A stretch of DNA of 64,000 nt from Girardinichthys multiradiatus (lineage: Eukaryota; Chordata; Actinopteri; Cyprinodontiformes; Goodeidae): assembly GCF_021462225.1 (NCBI RefSeq), contig NC_061795.1, positions 50,088,880-50,152,879 on the forward strand, given 5' to 3'. Under the pieces are notes generated by a model. It was given only the letters and a program-made list of their open reading frames with translations. It was not told the DNA's origin and searched no databases. Position 1 is the first letter of the stretch. The number at the start of each line of letters is the position of its first letter. Below are positions 1 through 11,446 of the stretch, piece by piece. The translations under genes and the position numbers were made by a program.

Positions 1-1858
1 CTGTTTCTACGACGCCGAGTGGAGCAGTTTTCCCGGACTGAAGGAAGGACAACGGGACCGCATCACCATGGTAACAGCTGTACCGTGCATTTTGGCCAGC
101 CGACAGAATGAGCCGCCCCACCCCACAGCTACGGAGGTTAGTTGCAATTAACCCTTTGTTCACTGTCGATGCTTTCCTCAACTTCGTTGCCCTGGACAAC
201 GTTTCCTCAGCACGGTTCACGTAAGACGTTGTGTTTTGGGCAGAGAGAAGTTGTTTAGATTAAAATAATTAAAAAATTTTTCATTATATGATGTTTGGTT
301 TTGTTTTGTTGAAAACTCAGCTTTCTTAGTGCTAGCAGATTATCTGCTCAGCACATGTGCTCAATTTGTGTGTTCTGTGTTTGTGTTTTTATTTTTAAAG
401 TTAAGATAAACTTTATTTAAAGGGTGATTTTAAACACAGAATATCGGCCATAACGTGCCGTCCACGCTTATGCATTTTAACCTTTTTATTAGTGGTACTT
501 TAAAGGTGTGTGTTTGATTCTGATGATAAGCTACAGGTTTTGTTTTGTTAGCTCCAACCGCTATTAGCTCCAACCGCTAACAGCTAACAACACGTGCTTG
601 CCTGCTAAAGATCATTTACCCAAAAAGGTTTTTAGTTTTCAATCTAGGAAATAATATTTCCCTAAATAATTTTTTACTAAAATTGATAACTAAGTAAACA
701 CCATTAAGCCCCATTTCTCAAAGATTTAGTTCTTATTTAAAATAATATTTTCTTAATATTTCCTTAAATATTATTTTACTATTTCCTTAATAATATTTAT
801 TTGAATGTTATTTTAATTAATAAAGGTGTCTAATTAGACACCGTTGATAATTAGTCATCCAGAAGGTTGGTTTTATTCAGCAGATCATTCTTTAAAATAT
901 TATTTTATTAAAATAATATTTTATCTGATCTTACATTGTGAATGGTTGTCTAAACGTTTGCTGATTATTTCCTAAGTTAGTTCCAAGACTAACTTAACTT
1001 CATTTCCAGATTCTTCAAGATAATCCTTGGTTCTCAAACATAAACATTGCATGGTAATGTTGCATCATTCTTTTGGTCATAATTATCAATCATCTTTATT
1101 CAACTTGTTGATATTGTACATAGTCCATTAGTCTTCATTATCCTTTAATTCTGATTGGTAGTTTAGTTGGATTGTTTTAGCAAAGTAAAGAGTTTTTTGA
1201 TTGAAATATGTTTGACTTTGAGTTGACTTATTTTTGTTAATAAATTCTTGTATTTTAAGAAATTGTGTGAATTTATTCCATATATGTGCAGAGTTTATGC
1301 TGTTCAATAATGTCAGAGCTCGTCTCACACCTTTCTATTTTGTCCTAATACCATCACCTTACTGGGCTGGTATTCACAGGACAACCCTTAACAGACCGGA
1401 ATATTATTTGATAAAATATTAAAGTCATCACTCAGTCATTCATTTTCTACCACTTATTCCATAATGCCCGTGGAGAACCTTGTGCCTATCTCCAGCAGTC
1501 TATGGACAGGAGGCAGGGTCCACCCTGGACAGGTCACCAGTCCATCGCAGGGCAACACACAAACAACCAAGCACACACTCATTCATACACCTAAGGGCAA
1601 TTTAGATTTACCAATTAACCTAACAGGCATGTCTTTGGACTGTGGGAGGAAGCCAGAGTACCCGGTGAGAACCCACACATGCACGGGGAGAACATGCAAA
1701 CTCCATGCAGAAAGACCCCTGGTCGGGAATCAAACCCAGGACCTTCTTGCTGCAAGGCAACAGTGCTACCAACTGTGCCACCGTGCAACCCTTTTTTCAT
1801 CCTTCAAAACATTAAAGTATTAATATTAAATATTAAATAATGTATTCATATTCATAAT
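1..1858 (+). repeat. Dispersed repeat family X, copy 1 (cut by window edge)
   Basis: Long stretch closely similar to 48776-50185 and partly to 6300-6545 and 62468-63242. Shared landmarks are a block around the word GAGTGGAGCAG, a GGGCAGAGA block near 240, a series of AATAATATT words near 740-910, and a tail with a TTAATAAATTC word near 1240 followed by TATTCACAGGACAACC near 1370. The copy is interrupted at 1425-1810 by a SINE and resumes for about 45 bp. No protein homology was recognised. The length and an AATAAA near the end could suit a long LTR or a non-autonomous element; the class is not known to me. Confidence 0.7.
1425..1810 (-). mobile_element. tRNA-derived SINE inserted in repeat X
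   Basis: On the minus strand this 386-bp insert begins with a tRNA-like head: an A box (TGGCACAGTTGG) at 1769-1780 and a B box (GGGTTTGATTCCC) at 1725-1737, spaced as in pol III genes. The body is of a type common in fish genomes. The insert is flanked by a 7-bp direct repeat, ATTAAAG, at 1418-1424 and 1811-1817. The uninterrupted X copy at 50140 shows the empty site, which supports a target duplication. Open frames seen here on either strand are chance frames. Confidence 0.8.
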
Positions 1859-2622
1859 CACAACAATGTGTTCTGAATTTTGCATTCTTGAAAAGATGTG
1901 CTTATTTTGCAAGGTCTCACATTCTATACAGCCTGTAATATAATCTGTTAAGTTCTTTGTAGCTGCAGGGTGCTAGTTGCTAGCTAATCACTAGCAACGG
2001 GCGATTAGAAGAGGTAGAGTTTAGTTATTTGCTCTGGAGAAACTGATGCTTGGTAACATTAACCATTTATTTTTATGAGTTGAAAGACTCATTTGGTGAT
2101 TCTGTTCTTTACATTATAGTTGTTTGGGGAATGTTTAGACTTCCTGTGTTTTTTTTTTTTTTAGTTACTTCCTGCTTTCCTGAAACTCCTTTTACTGAGC
2201 TTCTGTGCCATGTTTGCCCTTGGATTTCATGTTAGTTTATGTTCAGTTCAGTTATTGTTAAACTGATCATACTGTCATTGCTCCACTGAGTTCCCTTCAG
2301 TCCCCTCTGCTCCCAGTCTAGAAACCTCTGCTCTCAGTGAGCTTTTTCATGATGTCCTTGCTGGATTCTCCTATTGTTTACGTTCTTACCTGGTTGTTTT
2401 TTTGCACATGTTGTTACATGCCTTGTTGTCCTTTGTAAAATATTAAATTACACTTTTCCATATGTTTCTTTACTGTCTGCCTACTCCCTGCATTTGAGTC
2501 TTTCACAGGGAATGTTACAGGCTGTGGACCAATATGCTTCTCAGACTTTTATATGAATATTATTCTAATCCGAATGTAAAAGCAATTTAAGGTTTTGAGC
2601 AAAAGGGCAGAAAACCATAATG
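1859..2622. other. Intronic sequence, no gene seen
   Basis: AT-rich non-coding sequence. It holds a T homopolymer of about 13 near 2149-2161. I see no gene or recognised repeat. Confidence 0.6.
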
Positions 2623-2630
2623 GTCTTGGG

Positions 2631-2978
2631 TAGAGCCGGGACAATATATTAAATCACAATAGTCATTGGAGTAAATGCAACATAGCAATAACAAAGGACT
2701 GCTTGGACATTATGTTTGGTGGAATACTATATACTAAGTGTTTTGCTTTCATGCTCTGCATATCACTCATATATTTAGCCAGTTGGAAGGACTGTAACCG
2801 ATGTCAATGCCAACACCCGATTCATACATTTAGTGGCTAAATGCTAAAGCTGATGGTGGGGAGATTGTGATGACAAAGACAGAATAGAATTGGAAAAATG
2901 TGGGTTAATCAGTACCATTATTGCAATTGAATGCAATAGATTAACAGTTTTGTATTTTCCTGGTATTGTGCAGCCCTA
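2631..2978. mobile_element. hAT-type MITE
   Basis: A 348-bp element with imperfect terminal inverted repeats: it starts TAGAGCCGGGACAATA and ends with the complement of TAGGGCTGCACAATA. It is flanked by GTCTTGGG (2623-2630) and GTCTTGGC (2979-2986), an 8-bp target duplication with one mismatch. An 8-bp duplication and TAGGG-type ends are typical of hAT transposons. There is no coding capacity, so it would have been moved by a transposase from elsewhere. Confidence 0.8.
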
Positions 2979-2986
2979 GTCTTGGC

Positions 2987-5633
2987 TTCAGCTTCCAGGG
3001 TAAAGAAAGCCATGGATATTCAAACTGAAGCTGTTCAGAACTTATCTGCTGAAGGTAAGATACTAACAGCTAAAAACTCCTTCCCAGAACTCAGCTTAAA
3101 ACATGTAAGTGATGCATTTCAAGTCCTACCCAGCAATCATCATGTCTATATGGTGCCAGAAGTGACTGTTGTTGGATAAATGGACAGAACACAAGTTATT
3201 AACCTTGAAATCCCGGAAGAAAAAAGCATGTGTATTTATTTAATAATGTATTTATTTTAAAAATTACAGTAGGTACACTGTTAAGGAGAAATGCTTTTCA
3301 AAGGTCTACTGGGAGCCAGATCTCTTTTGAAGTCCTCTCCTATTGACCATCAGAGGTTTAGGTCTTTATTGCACTTCTCACCAGTTTAAAGTCTGAGACA
3401 CTGTGACTTCAGTCATATTTTATGTTTAGTCTATAATAAGGAAATGCTGAAGAGAGCAGCAGACTGAAAGCAGAAACCATGAAAATCAACATCAATGGCT
3501 AATGAGGCAGAGGAAGCATATCTATAACATGGAGAACTTTACAGAACGCAGGCCCAATTTTAAAAAGACCAACAACAGACAACATTTTAGTTGTCCAACC
3601 CTAAACATATACAATGTTGGACTAATTCCCTGGAGTTTTACATTGACACCAAGTGGTCTCTGTCCTCCTTGATTTGAAGACTTACAGTTTGGCCACATTC
3701 CTGTGAAACAGGAAGCAGGGACAGACAGGTATCTCAGACAAAGTCTCCTGGTGTTTCTGTGTGAGTTCGTTCAAACTAAACTCTCTTCATGACTTACAGG
3801 AACAGATTTGTATAGGGTAACATAGTTTTCTGGAATCGCTGCAGAGCTCAACTCAACTGCACGTTTTAAAAGTTATGGATCAAAGAACGGAAAGAACAAA
3901 TGACCGACCTTGAAGGAGTTTAACACTCATGCAGCTCTGTGCCATTATTTCCATTTACAGCCCAGAGTTTTGCACAGCTGCTTTGCTACTTGTTTGCTGT
4001 TATTGAGCTGCCTTGTGGTTCTGTACGGTCCTCCTTATTCACTGTGATGTGTGCATTTTATGAGACTTAATAAAATATTGATTCAGGAGGAAGGAGATGT
4101 GCTAGAAAACATGATTCAGTGAGCTTAAACGAGACGGTAGTGGCTCTGTGATATTAATCCTTCATGGTGTAGAGCTGTGAGCTTCACCAAATATGAGTAA
4201 AACTTCATCAAGCTGACAGGCACATTTATATATAAACAGGTGCACATAGAGTCAAGATATTGTTATATTCAACCTGTGAGGATCTAAATATCAACATCGA
4301 CCATCAATCAAATGTTTGGAGAGATAGAAGCTGAAAACCAGAGAATGAGAACACAGCAGGCAGCAACCTGCCGGCTAATGAAAGTAAAGATCACGCTCTG
4401 TGTGATTCTCCATTACCTTTTTAACAACGTGATGTTTCATAGAAGGACGGATGGACAGAAGGATGGGTGGACAGACAGGAAGCTTGATAGTAATTTTGAA
4501 TGGACAGAAAAAAATATGTATTTAATCACTTAAAACGTTTTCTGAACAAACTGTTATAAAACTTAAGCAGAGCATGACTCCACAAAATATTAACAAAACA
4601 ATAATAAAAATGAAAAAAAAACTTTTCAAAACTTAGAGTGAGGGCAGCACCTTAACGCTTTATTAATGAACATAGATTGATTACTGTCATAAATTCATTA
4701 CATCAATGGTATTGCCAACAATCACTGGACACCAGGATGTCTGAGACCTGACAGTTTCCCAGTGATCATTTAGGACATATTTATCGGGATGAATTCCTTT
4801 TAATCTCAGGATTGTAAAGATGTCATCATACTAGCTGAAAGATTTTTAATTATCTGAAAATAAATACATTTGTAAGTGAGACAATGCTTTTACACAGTGT
4901 TAAATGTGTTCAGATACTCTGCTACAAAGACACTAAGAGAACAGTTTGAGGAAGAAATGAATGATTTGAGATATGATCATAAACAACTAGAACTTTACAG
5001 CCATAGTGCAGCGATGAACCAATAAATCATAACTGACCTCTAGCGAGATGACCTTGCCTTGATTAAATCAAATAAGTTTAGCATACCATGACCTTCTAAT
5101 TATGTTGACTACAGGGGTGACAGTCTGTACACTGTTGCCATTTTAACAACTATCATGTAAAAATATCAGGGACAGTAATGGTCTTACTATTTGAAAATAA
5201 TTCACTTATGAAGATATTTGCTGTTATAATCTGCAGGCTGCTCTTTTGTTTTTTCTTTTTTGTGTGATTTCACTGTTGCAAATATTTAAGTCAAAGCTAT
5301 GTGTATATGAAATGGAAAATGAGGAAATTAACAATGTAATATAACATAATTTTTACTGAAAAATGTAAAGGTCCAGAGCTAAAATTAACTTTACACAAGT
5401 GGGGATCAATTGTAATACATTGGTTTCAGACCAGGAATCACACTAATTAGAAAAGGAGATTAGCTATTATTGTCTCCATCAAAGTAACTCTGAAAATGCC
5501 TGCGAGCCAGTTTGGGCTGACAACGTTTCTGCAACAATGTAGTACTTGCACGTAGAAAACTCTATTTGATAAATTACAAACAATTATAGCACCAATCTCA
5601 GCTCAGTGGTAAATTAAAGATAATTAATTAAAG
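2987..5633. other. Intronic sequence, no gene seen
   Basis: AT-rich non-coding DNA. The only local structure noticed is a degenerate GGAYRGA-type run at about 4441-4490. Short open frames here lack any recognisable domain. Confidence 0.55.
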
Positions 5634-5940
5634 ATGATCTACATATCATGGCTTGGTGTGTGGGTAGAATCTGTGATTGTGACTGTGTGTCCCTGTTTTT
5701 GTGTCAGGTTGGGTCTTGGGCTGCTCCTTCTCATGGATCAGCTTATGCCCCCTATCAAATGTGGGGCCTATTTCCTCCCCGCCTCACTCCCTGTCGGTGG
5801 GTGGCTGGTGTATTGGTGGTTCTCGGTGTATAGGGCTGGGTACTTTGTTGTGTGCCAGCTGACTATCGGTGGCTGTTTGCCGGGGCTTGGGCCCCCTGGC
5901 TCTGTCAGGGGGTGGTGTGCCCCGAGGTCTTGGGTCTCAT
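5634..5940. other. TG/GC-rich block of unknown origin
   Basis: A 300-bp island whose base composition (G and T rich, runs of GGG and CCCC) differs sharply from the AT-rich flanks. Two overlapping open frames are present but their translations are low-complexity and show no domain. It ends where a LINE reverse-transcriptase scrap begins, so it is probably part of a dispersed repeat. Confidence 0.4.
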
Positions 5941-6100
5941 GACATTCAACAGAATTCAACAGGACCTGAAGATACACAAACTACAGCAGCTAAATATTCC
6001 TCCTAACATTATCCACCTGATCCATAGTTTTCTGAGCAGCAGACCACAGGCTGTGAAGATAGATAGCAGCAGACTTCCCATGATGCCACTGGCTGTATAA
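5941..6100 (+). pseudogene. LINE reverse transcriptase fragment
   Basis: The frame ending near 6100 reads FNRIQQDLKIHKLQQLNI and SFLSSRPQAV. This is the pattern found between the first and second catalytic blocks of fish CR1/Rex1-type LINE reverse transcriptases. About 50 residues remain and no catalytic motif is left. It abuts family X copy 2 after a short gap. Confidence 0.55.
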
Positions 6101-6185
6101 AAGCACCCCCTTTCCAATGGTCCTTTCTCTTCCACACCAGTGATCATCGGGACAGGGGAAGCACAACCTGCTAATGCCTCTTTGC

Positions 6186-6545
6186 TGGCAAACAAACAAA
6201 CTCTTCAAACAGGATCCAAGGGTGTCATACGATCATCGATCATATGCACTGAGTTAAGCCTCCAGAAGCAAACTGTGTTCCAGAGAAGACCCCAGTAGAG
6301 ACACGGTCTCTACGAAGCCGAGTGGAGCAGTTTCCCAGTCTGGATGGAGGACAACCGAGACCGCATCACCGTGGTTACAGTAACTGTGCAGTTGGTTGGC
6401 GGACAGAATGAGCCGTCTTTCATCCACAGTTACGGAGGTTAGCCGAAGCTAACCGTTTGTTCACAGTGGATGTTTCTTCAAACCTCGTCGCCCCGGACAA
6501 CGTTTTCTCACCACGGTTCATGAGGTTAGGTTATGGGCAGAGAGA
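6186..6545 (+). repeat. Dispersed repeat family X, copy 2 (5' part only)
   Basis: Starts with ACTCTTCAAAC and GGATCCAAG words shared with 48590-48605, then follows the family through the CGAGTGGAGCAG and CACGGTTCATGAGGTTAGG blocks. It stops just after the GGGCAGAGAGA block at about 6545, so the last 1 kb of the family is missing. Its left edge helps define the family's 5' boundary. Confidence 0.7.
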
Positions 6546-9414
6546 GACAGAAGCCATAATAACCCATAATAATCTATATTAATCTATTCATCCTCTCCTT
6601 ATCTGCAGCATGAACATGGAGATATTAAGGAAACTCTGAACAGAAATCAGCATCTAAAGCTTTGCAGTCGTGCTCCATCTCCAAAACTAGTGGTGACACC
6701 TCCACCTTCAGTTAAATCTGCCCTTTTATTTTCCTTCTGCCCCAAGATGAGAGAAGCAAGCAGAGTGATTGACTCCCGAGACTGCCAGGACTAATCCACC
6801 GCTACAAGCAACAAACAGTGTTTTCTTTCCCCTTCTCTTTCTTTCTCTTCAAATCTTTCCATCGAACCCCCAAACACTGTTTTGCTCCTAACAATTAAGC
6901 TTTAGGCTAATACTTTCTCTCTGACAGCCACTTTCCATTGTTATCAAAGTTTTTCTGTCTCCAAGGTGACTTTTCCCCTCACTCTTGCAGAAGAGGAATG
7001 AACAGCAGGGTTGTTACCTGCAGCACTTTAACGGTGACCAAGGTCTTTGCCTGCGTTGCATGATGAGTATAAAATCCACAATCTTTTTGCACTTGGATTT
7101 CTTCTCCAAAGTCTTATTGTAAAGAAGTTTTAGGTGTATGGATGAGAACAGGAAGAACACGTTAATAGGAGAAAAAAATCAAACCCACTTCTGTTTTCAT
7201 TTGCCACAGTCACACATCTGATCACTTCCCCTGGCAGGTACACTGGCCTCTTGTGAATTCACCTCATAAAAATGTGTTTGACTTGTGAAGTTTGCCAAGG
7301 AGAAAGCTAAAACAACACCTCTGCTGTAAGACAACATTTATTAAACTCATTAGGATAATGTTCTGGCAAAGCTTCGATACAAACAGCCTTTGAATGATGC
7401 CCTTGGCTAAAAATATTCTGCGCTCTTTCTACAATCACAGTTTCCCCTCAGCCTTCAGAAAGCAGAAGATGAAAAAAATAAATAAAAAGCAACAAGCAGA
7501 CACTGTATGAGTAATACTTCCGTAGAAAGTGTTGCAACATAGCATGATTATGTAAGTAGAACACAATGAAGCAAAGGAAGAAGATGAGGGGAAAATCTAA
7601 GATGAGAACAAAGCAGTTTTAGAGAAACAGGATTCTGAAATTGAACAATTATATAAGCAGTTTGAGTCAGAGTGAACCACCTGAATGTACTTCAATCTTT
7701 TTTCTATCACTTCCCACTGTCAACCCACTAAATTATAACTCACTTCTTTTGCAGCACTAAAACATATTCAGCTCACACACTGATGCAATTTATCATTTAT
7801 TTTCTTTTTATCTACTTCAATGAACTTAACTCTTGTCCCAGCTGTGAAACCGCACACACACCTACACATAACGTCTTGTTGTAATGCTGATAAACTCTGC
7901 CTTCGTGTTTTCTGGACCTGATAATACAACATAGTTTCTCTGGTTCCCAAAAATCTGCACAGTGTTGTTAAAATGCCAATGGAAAAACAAGACCATGATC
8001 AATTACTTTAAACTCTTTTCCAGTTTTAAGGGACCCTTTATCCTGTACAATTCCACTTAAAGTGAAATGTGACAGCATGACAGTGACAAAAGAATGACTT
8101 TATCAGAAATGTAAAGTTTTGGATCAGTCTACCCAGGTTCCAGAACCTGTCAGAACATCTGTGGAGTCTCCAGAAAAGGGCTGTGAAGATTTGTCATTTC
8201 TTCTAAAAGATTAGAAAAACCTTTGCAAGATTGAGTCTAGAGAAAATGGCAAAATATTGCAACCAGGTTGCATTATTTTTTTAGTTCTCCCCTACATCAA
8301 ATTAAAAGTGTGGATTTACTTGAAATTATTCATTAGGGACTTTTTGACATCTTGAATACCTTGGTAATTTAATTAGTGTGTAAATTTTAGAGATCTGCTC
8401 TATGTGGGAACACATTCAGTATTCAGTGGAACATCAATAAACACCGAGAACCAGTAAGAGTTTGAAATGTCTTGCACTTTGATCTTTTGCTATATTTAGC
8501 CTTTTTATTATTTAATCCAAGTTCAGGCTTACTTTAGTTTTATGTTTTGTTTTAATGCTTTTTATTCACTATTGTTTGGATCACCCCTCTTTGCAGTTTT
8601 TAGCTATTATATAAAGCTCATCTATTAAGAAAAAGAAACATTTATAGTATTCGACAAGAGAACACATGTTGGACAGAAAACCATAATTGGGAGCATCTCT
8701 AAAAGGTAAAGTTTTAGACTGGATATTTTCTTTACCAAAAGGTAATCTGCATGTTTGTGTTTCTTCTTCTTTCGTGTTTTTTTTTGTTTTTGTTTGTTTC
8801 TATTGTCGAAGGAAATATTTGCACTAAAAATGATCTTTATTCTATATGGGTAAATGTATATGTGCCTGAGAGATTAGGTGTCCTCTTACAATAAAGCTAA
8901 AGAAAATAGCCTCCTCTCTGCTGTTGTATTTTTCAGCTCCTCTCTATCTGGTTTGCTGTCGTTTTAGTCCCAGACTCATTTAAAAAGCCCCACTGATAAC
9001 CCGGTTCTCACTATCCCATCACTCATCACTTCTCCTCGGGGCTTCAGCCAATACTATCACAGGATACCTTGCTAATCTGATTGGCTGATCAGAACTGTAA
9101 ATGAAACCAGCCAGAACCAATTACAATAGGCACAAGTCATTAAGAGAGATGACTTCAGGGAGAGATGTGGTGCTGGGGACAGGTGCATTGCTTCTAGTTT
9201 GGCAAATTGCTTTCAGAATAGAGTTTAGGTTATCAGTTGCCAGCGATTACACCAAGTGATTGGAGAAAGGCTGGGAGTTATAGCTACAGCCTGCAGTGGC
9301 CCAATGCTGAAAGTTGGTTTTGTAATGATCAAACAGTAAAACTGCCATTCCGGAGGTTTTCTAGCACATCATCTCTAAGCACAGCTTTGTTTTAGACATG
9401 GCTTTAAAACGTTA
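6546..9414. other. Intronic sequence, no gene seen
   Basis: Nearly 2.9 kb of non-coding DNA without a long open frame, a recognisable exon or a clear repeat. A less AT-rich part lies at about 8930-9180; whether it is conserved non-coding sequence cannot be judged from one genome. Confidence 0.55.
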
Positions 9415-9921
9415 ATGACTATGAATTTGGCAGATGCTTATATCCAAAGTGACCTACAAATAGGGATTAACCGATGCAGTTACTAACAACAAGCTACTTA
9501 GAAGGAAGACCACGTGTCAGGTTCTGTCAGAGGTAAGAAATAGGGTGCAGGTATCGAGGGAATTGCAGAAAGAGATAGACAGAAGAAGGGGTAGGGATGT
9601 ACAGAGTAGGGTAGGGGTTAGAGAGGCCAGGGTTGGGGAGGCTCTCTAAAGAGAGTTTCTTGAAGATAGACAGGGATGACCCAGTTCTGGTAGTGCTTGG
9701 TAGGTCATTCCACTATCGTAGAACGATCAATTAAAAGAATCTGGATTGCCTTGAATGAGGTCCTAAGGGATGGTGTGGCTGGAAAGTGGGGGCTTGGTGC
9801 CCTACGTTTCATCCTGGGCATCCATGGCCTGGGGGATGCAGCCCCTGTGCTTCACTGATGACTGACCTCTGTGCAGTAGGTATGGCTGCCATGGGGTGAT
9901 GATCTGTGTCTGTCTGCCTGG
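9415..9921. repeat. Teleost dispersed repeat fragment (ERV target)
   Basis: Contains the word TTGGCAGATGCTTATATCC near 9427 and a segment around GGTAGGTCATTCCACTATCG near 9700. Both recall abundant fish repeats, although I cannot name the family. The retrovirus integrated at the end of this block. Confidence 0.5.
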
Positions 9922-9925
9922 GGGT
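9922..9925. repeat. ERV target-site duplication, left copy (GGGT)
   Basis: The 4 bp directly before the 5' LTR read GGGT, and the 4 bp directly after the 3' LTR (20842-20845) read GGGT. A 4-bp duplication is usual for gamma- and epsilonretrovirus integrase and marks one integration event. Confidence 0.85.
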
Positions 9926-10447
9926 TGTGGAGATATATTATGTGTGTGCATCATTATTATTACTATGTTCATAACCAGTGTGGGAAATAAAATGTGTAAC
10001 ATGTGTTAGCATAAGACATTGTGTGGCATGCAGAAGTATTTCTCACAGGGGTATGGTGAAGTGGAAAATTACTGAGAACTGCATGTGTGTGAAAATTGGT
10101 GATAAGTGTTACTCCCTGCTTACATCAGTAGATACGGGATGCAGCTGGTGGACAATACCTGTCTAAATATGGTCAGCTGGAAAAATGTGTACGTGACTAT
10201 GTGTAGAAAAATATTGTAAACAAGGGCGCTGCCCATTTCTTGTGTGTGTTTTAATAAAAGACATGAGCCCAGTGAGAGGAGTAGAGAAATCTCGGTGTGT
10301 CCTGACCACATGAGTTCTCTCCCTGGGTCCAGGTATGAAAATTGAATACAACGGTGTCTGAGTGTGATTTATTCTGTTTTGTGAATTCCTCCAGGTTACG
10401 GTGAATAAACGAACGCACAGAAGGCCCCTTTAAAGGGGACTTCAACA
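9926..10447 (+). repeat. ERV 5' LTR
   Basis: 522 bp, starting TGTGGAGATA and ending GACTTCAACA, the usual TG...CA ends. Over 95% alike to the 3' LTR. Two AATAAA words lie at 10253-10258 (inside TTTTAATAAAAG) and 10404-10409. The first could serve as a TATA-like box and the second as the poly(A) signal, or the first could itself be the poly(A) signal; sequence alone does not settle it. Compared with the 3' LTR it carries an extra 10 bp near 10328. Confidence 0.93.
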
Positions 10448-10450
10448 ATT

Positions 10451-10468
10451 TGGTGACCCCCGACGTGG
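10451..10468 (+). other. Primer binding site, tRNA-Trp-like
   Basis: Three bases after the LTR the sequence reads TGGTGACCCCCGACGTGG. The complement of the vertebrate tRNA-Trp 3' end begins TGGTGACCCCGACGTGA, so the match is near perfect apart from one extra C in the C run and the last bases. Avian alpharetroviruses also use tRNA-Trp. The site is where minus-strand DNA synthesis would have been primed. Confidence 0.75.
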
Positions 10469-11446
10469 ACAAAAACAGGGTGTGACAGACGGAAACGTCT
10501 GAGACCGGGGCGCCCATTAATCTTCTAAAAAGGTGAGGCACAGCCTATTTTATTAAACTCTCCGATTGAATTTATATATAGGCTAAATTAACCAGGTCTC
10601 AGTTGGTTCTGAATGTCATTTTACTCTGCAAAACTGTAAAATACAGTCAGATAAGATTTGCTGACAGTGTTGGCAAAATACGGCAGCTTCAAGGTTAGAG
10701 TCCTGATTTAAAGCTGAAAAAAAGGTGATATTGCTGGGTGTGACGTCCCAACTTATTGATTGACGGAACAATAAGATAAAGCTGGGTTTAAGTCCCCTGT
10801 TTTGGCAAAACACAAAGGATTAAAAGAGGTTAAAGTCCTCACAAACCTTCATCTGAATTTTTTTAACAGATGATACGTTCATTCAGAAATCTCACGAAGG
10901 GTTAGAGGCCCATCTAGCGGACACACGGAGGAATTACACAAGCGACTGGTAGTGCAGTCGATGTTAAATCATTGAACACTCATTCTGAATTAAAAATGCG
11001 GTTGGATTTTTGATTATTTGAGGGAAAATAAAAAACATTTATTGAATATAGGGTGAAGTGGCTTGTAGTGGATTGTTTCTGCATTTTGTGCATTTCCTGT
11101 GTGCGAGTGTCTGTCACAGACAATTGTGTTGAATTGAGGAAGTACGAGCTGGAATGTGTGTGTGTGCGACTGAGCTGGATGATTATTTGGGGTAAAATAA
11201 AAGACAAAGTGCTAGATATAAGTATCTGTAGTGCGGATTATAGAAGACATGTGAATGTTAAGTGTTTTTGCTGATATTAAACGGGAATGACTGTGACAAG
11301 CGCTGACTGACTGTATGTCTTTATTAAATGCACTGTATTGTTCGGTAACCTGGCGGTGTTAACAAGGACAATACAGTGATAAGCGGATTTTATATGCATA
11401 TTGTGAAGCGTTAATTGAACATTAATTTCACAGGATTTTAAACAAC
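10469..11446 (+). other. ERV 5' leader
   Basis: About 980 bp between the primer site and the first gag start. A strong 5' splice site candidate, AAAAG/GTGAGG, has its junction at 10532/10533. It could pair with the acceptor before env. The leader would hold the packaging signal, but no specific structure was worked out. Short open frames here show no retroviral domain. Confidence 0.65.
10531..10538 (+). promoter_or_regulatory. Candidate splice donor for env mRNA
   Basis: AG/GTGAGG with the junction after 10532, 65 bp downstream of the primer site. The position suits a simple retrovirus, whose subgenomic env mRNA joins a leader donor to an acceptor upstream of env (here 17899). Confidence 0.55.

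Noticed and set aside
1725..1780. tRNA gene on the minus strand
   Set aside because: The A and B boxes are present, but no full cloverleaf was found and the body continues as a SINE with a target duplication.
1464..1823. 119-codon open frame on the plus strand
   Set aside because: It lies inside a minus-strand tRNA-derived SINE and has no domain; the frame is by chance.
5634..5942. Overlapping open frames of 60-100 codons
   Set aside because: They come from a TG/GC-rich block with few stop codons; translations are low-complexity with no recognised motif.
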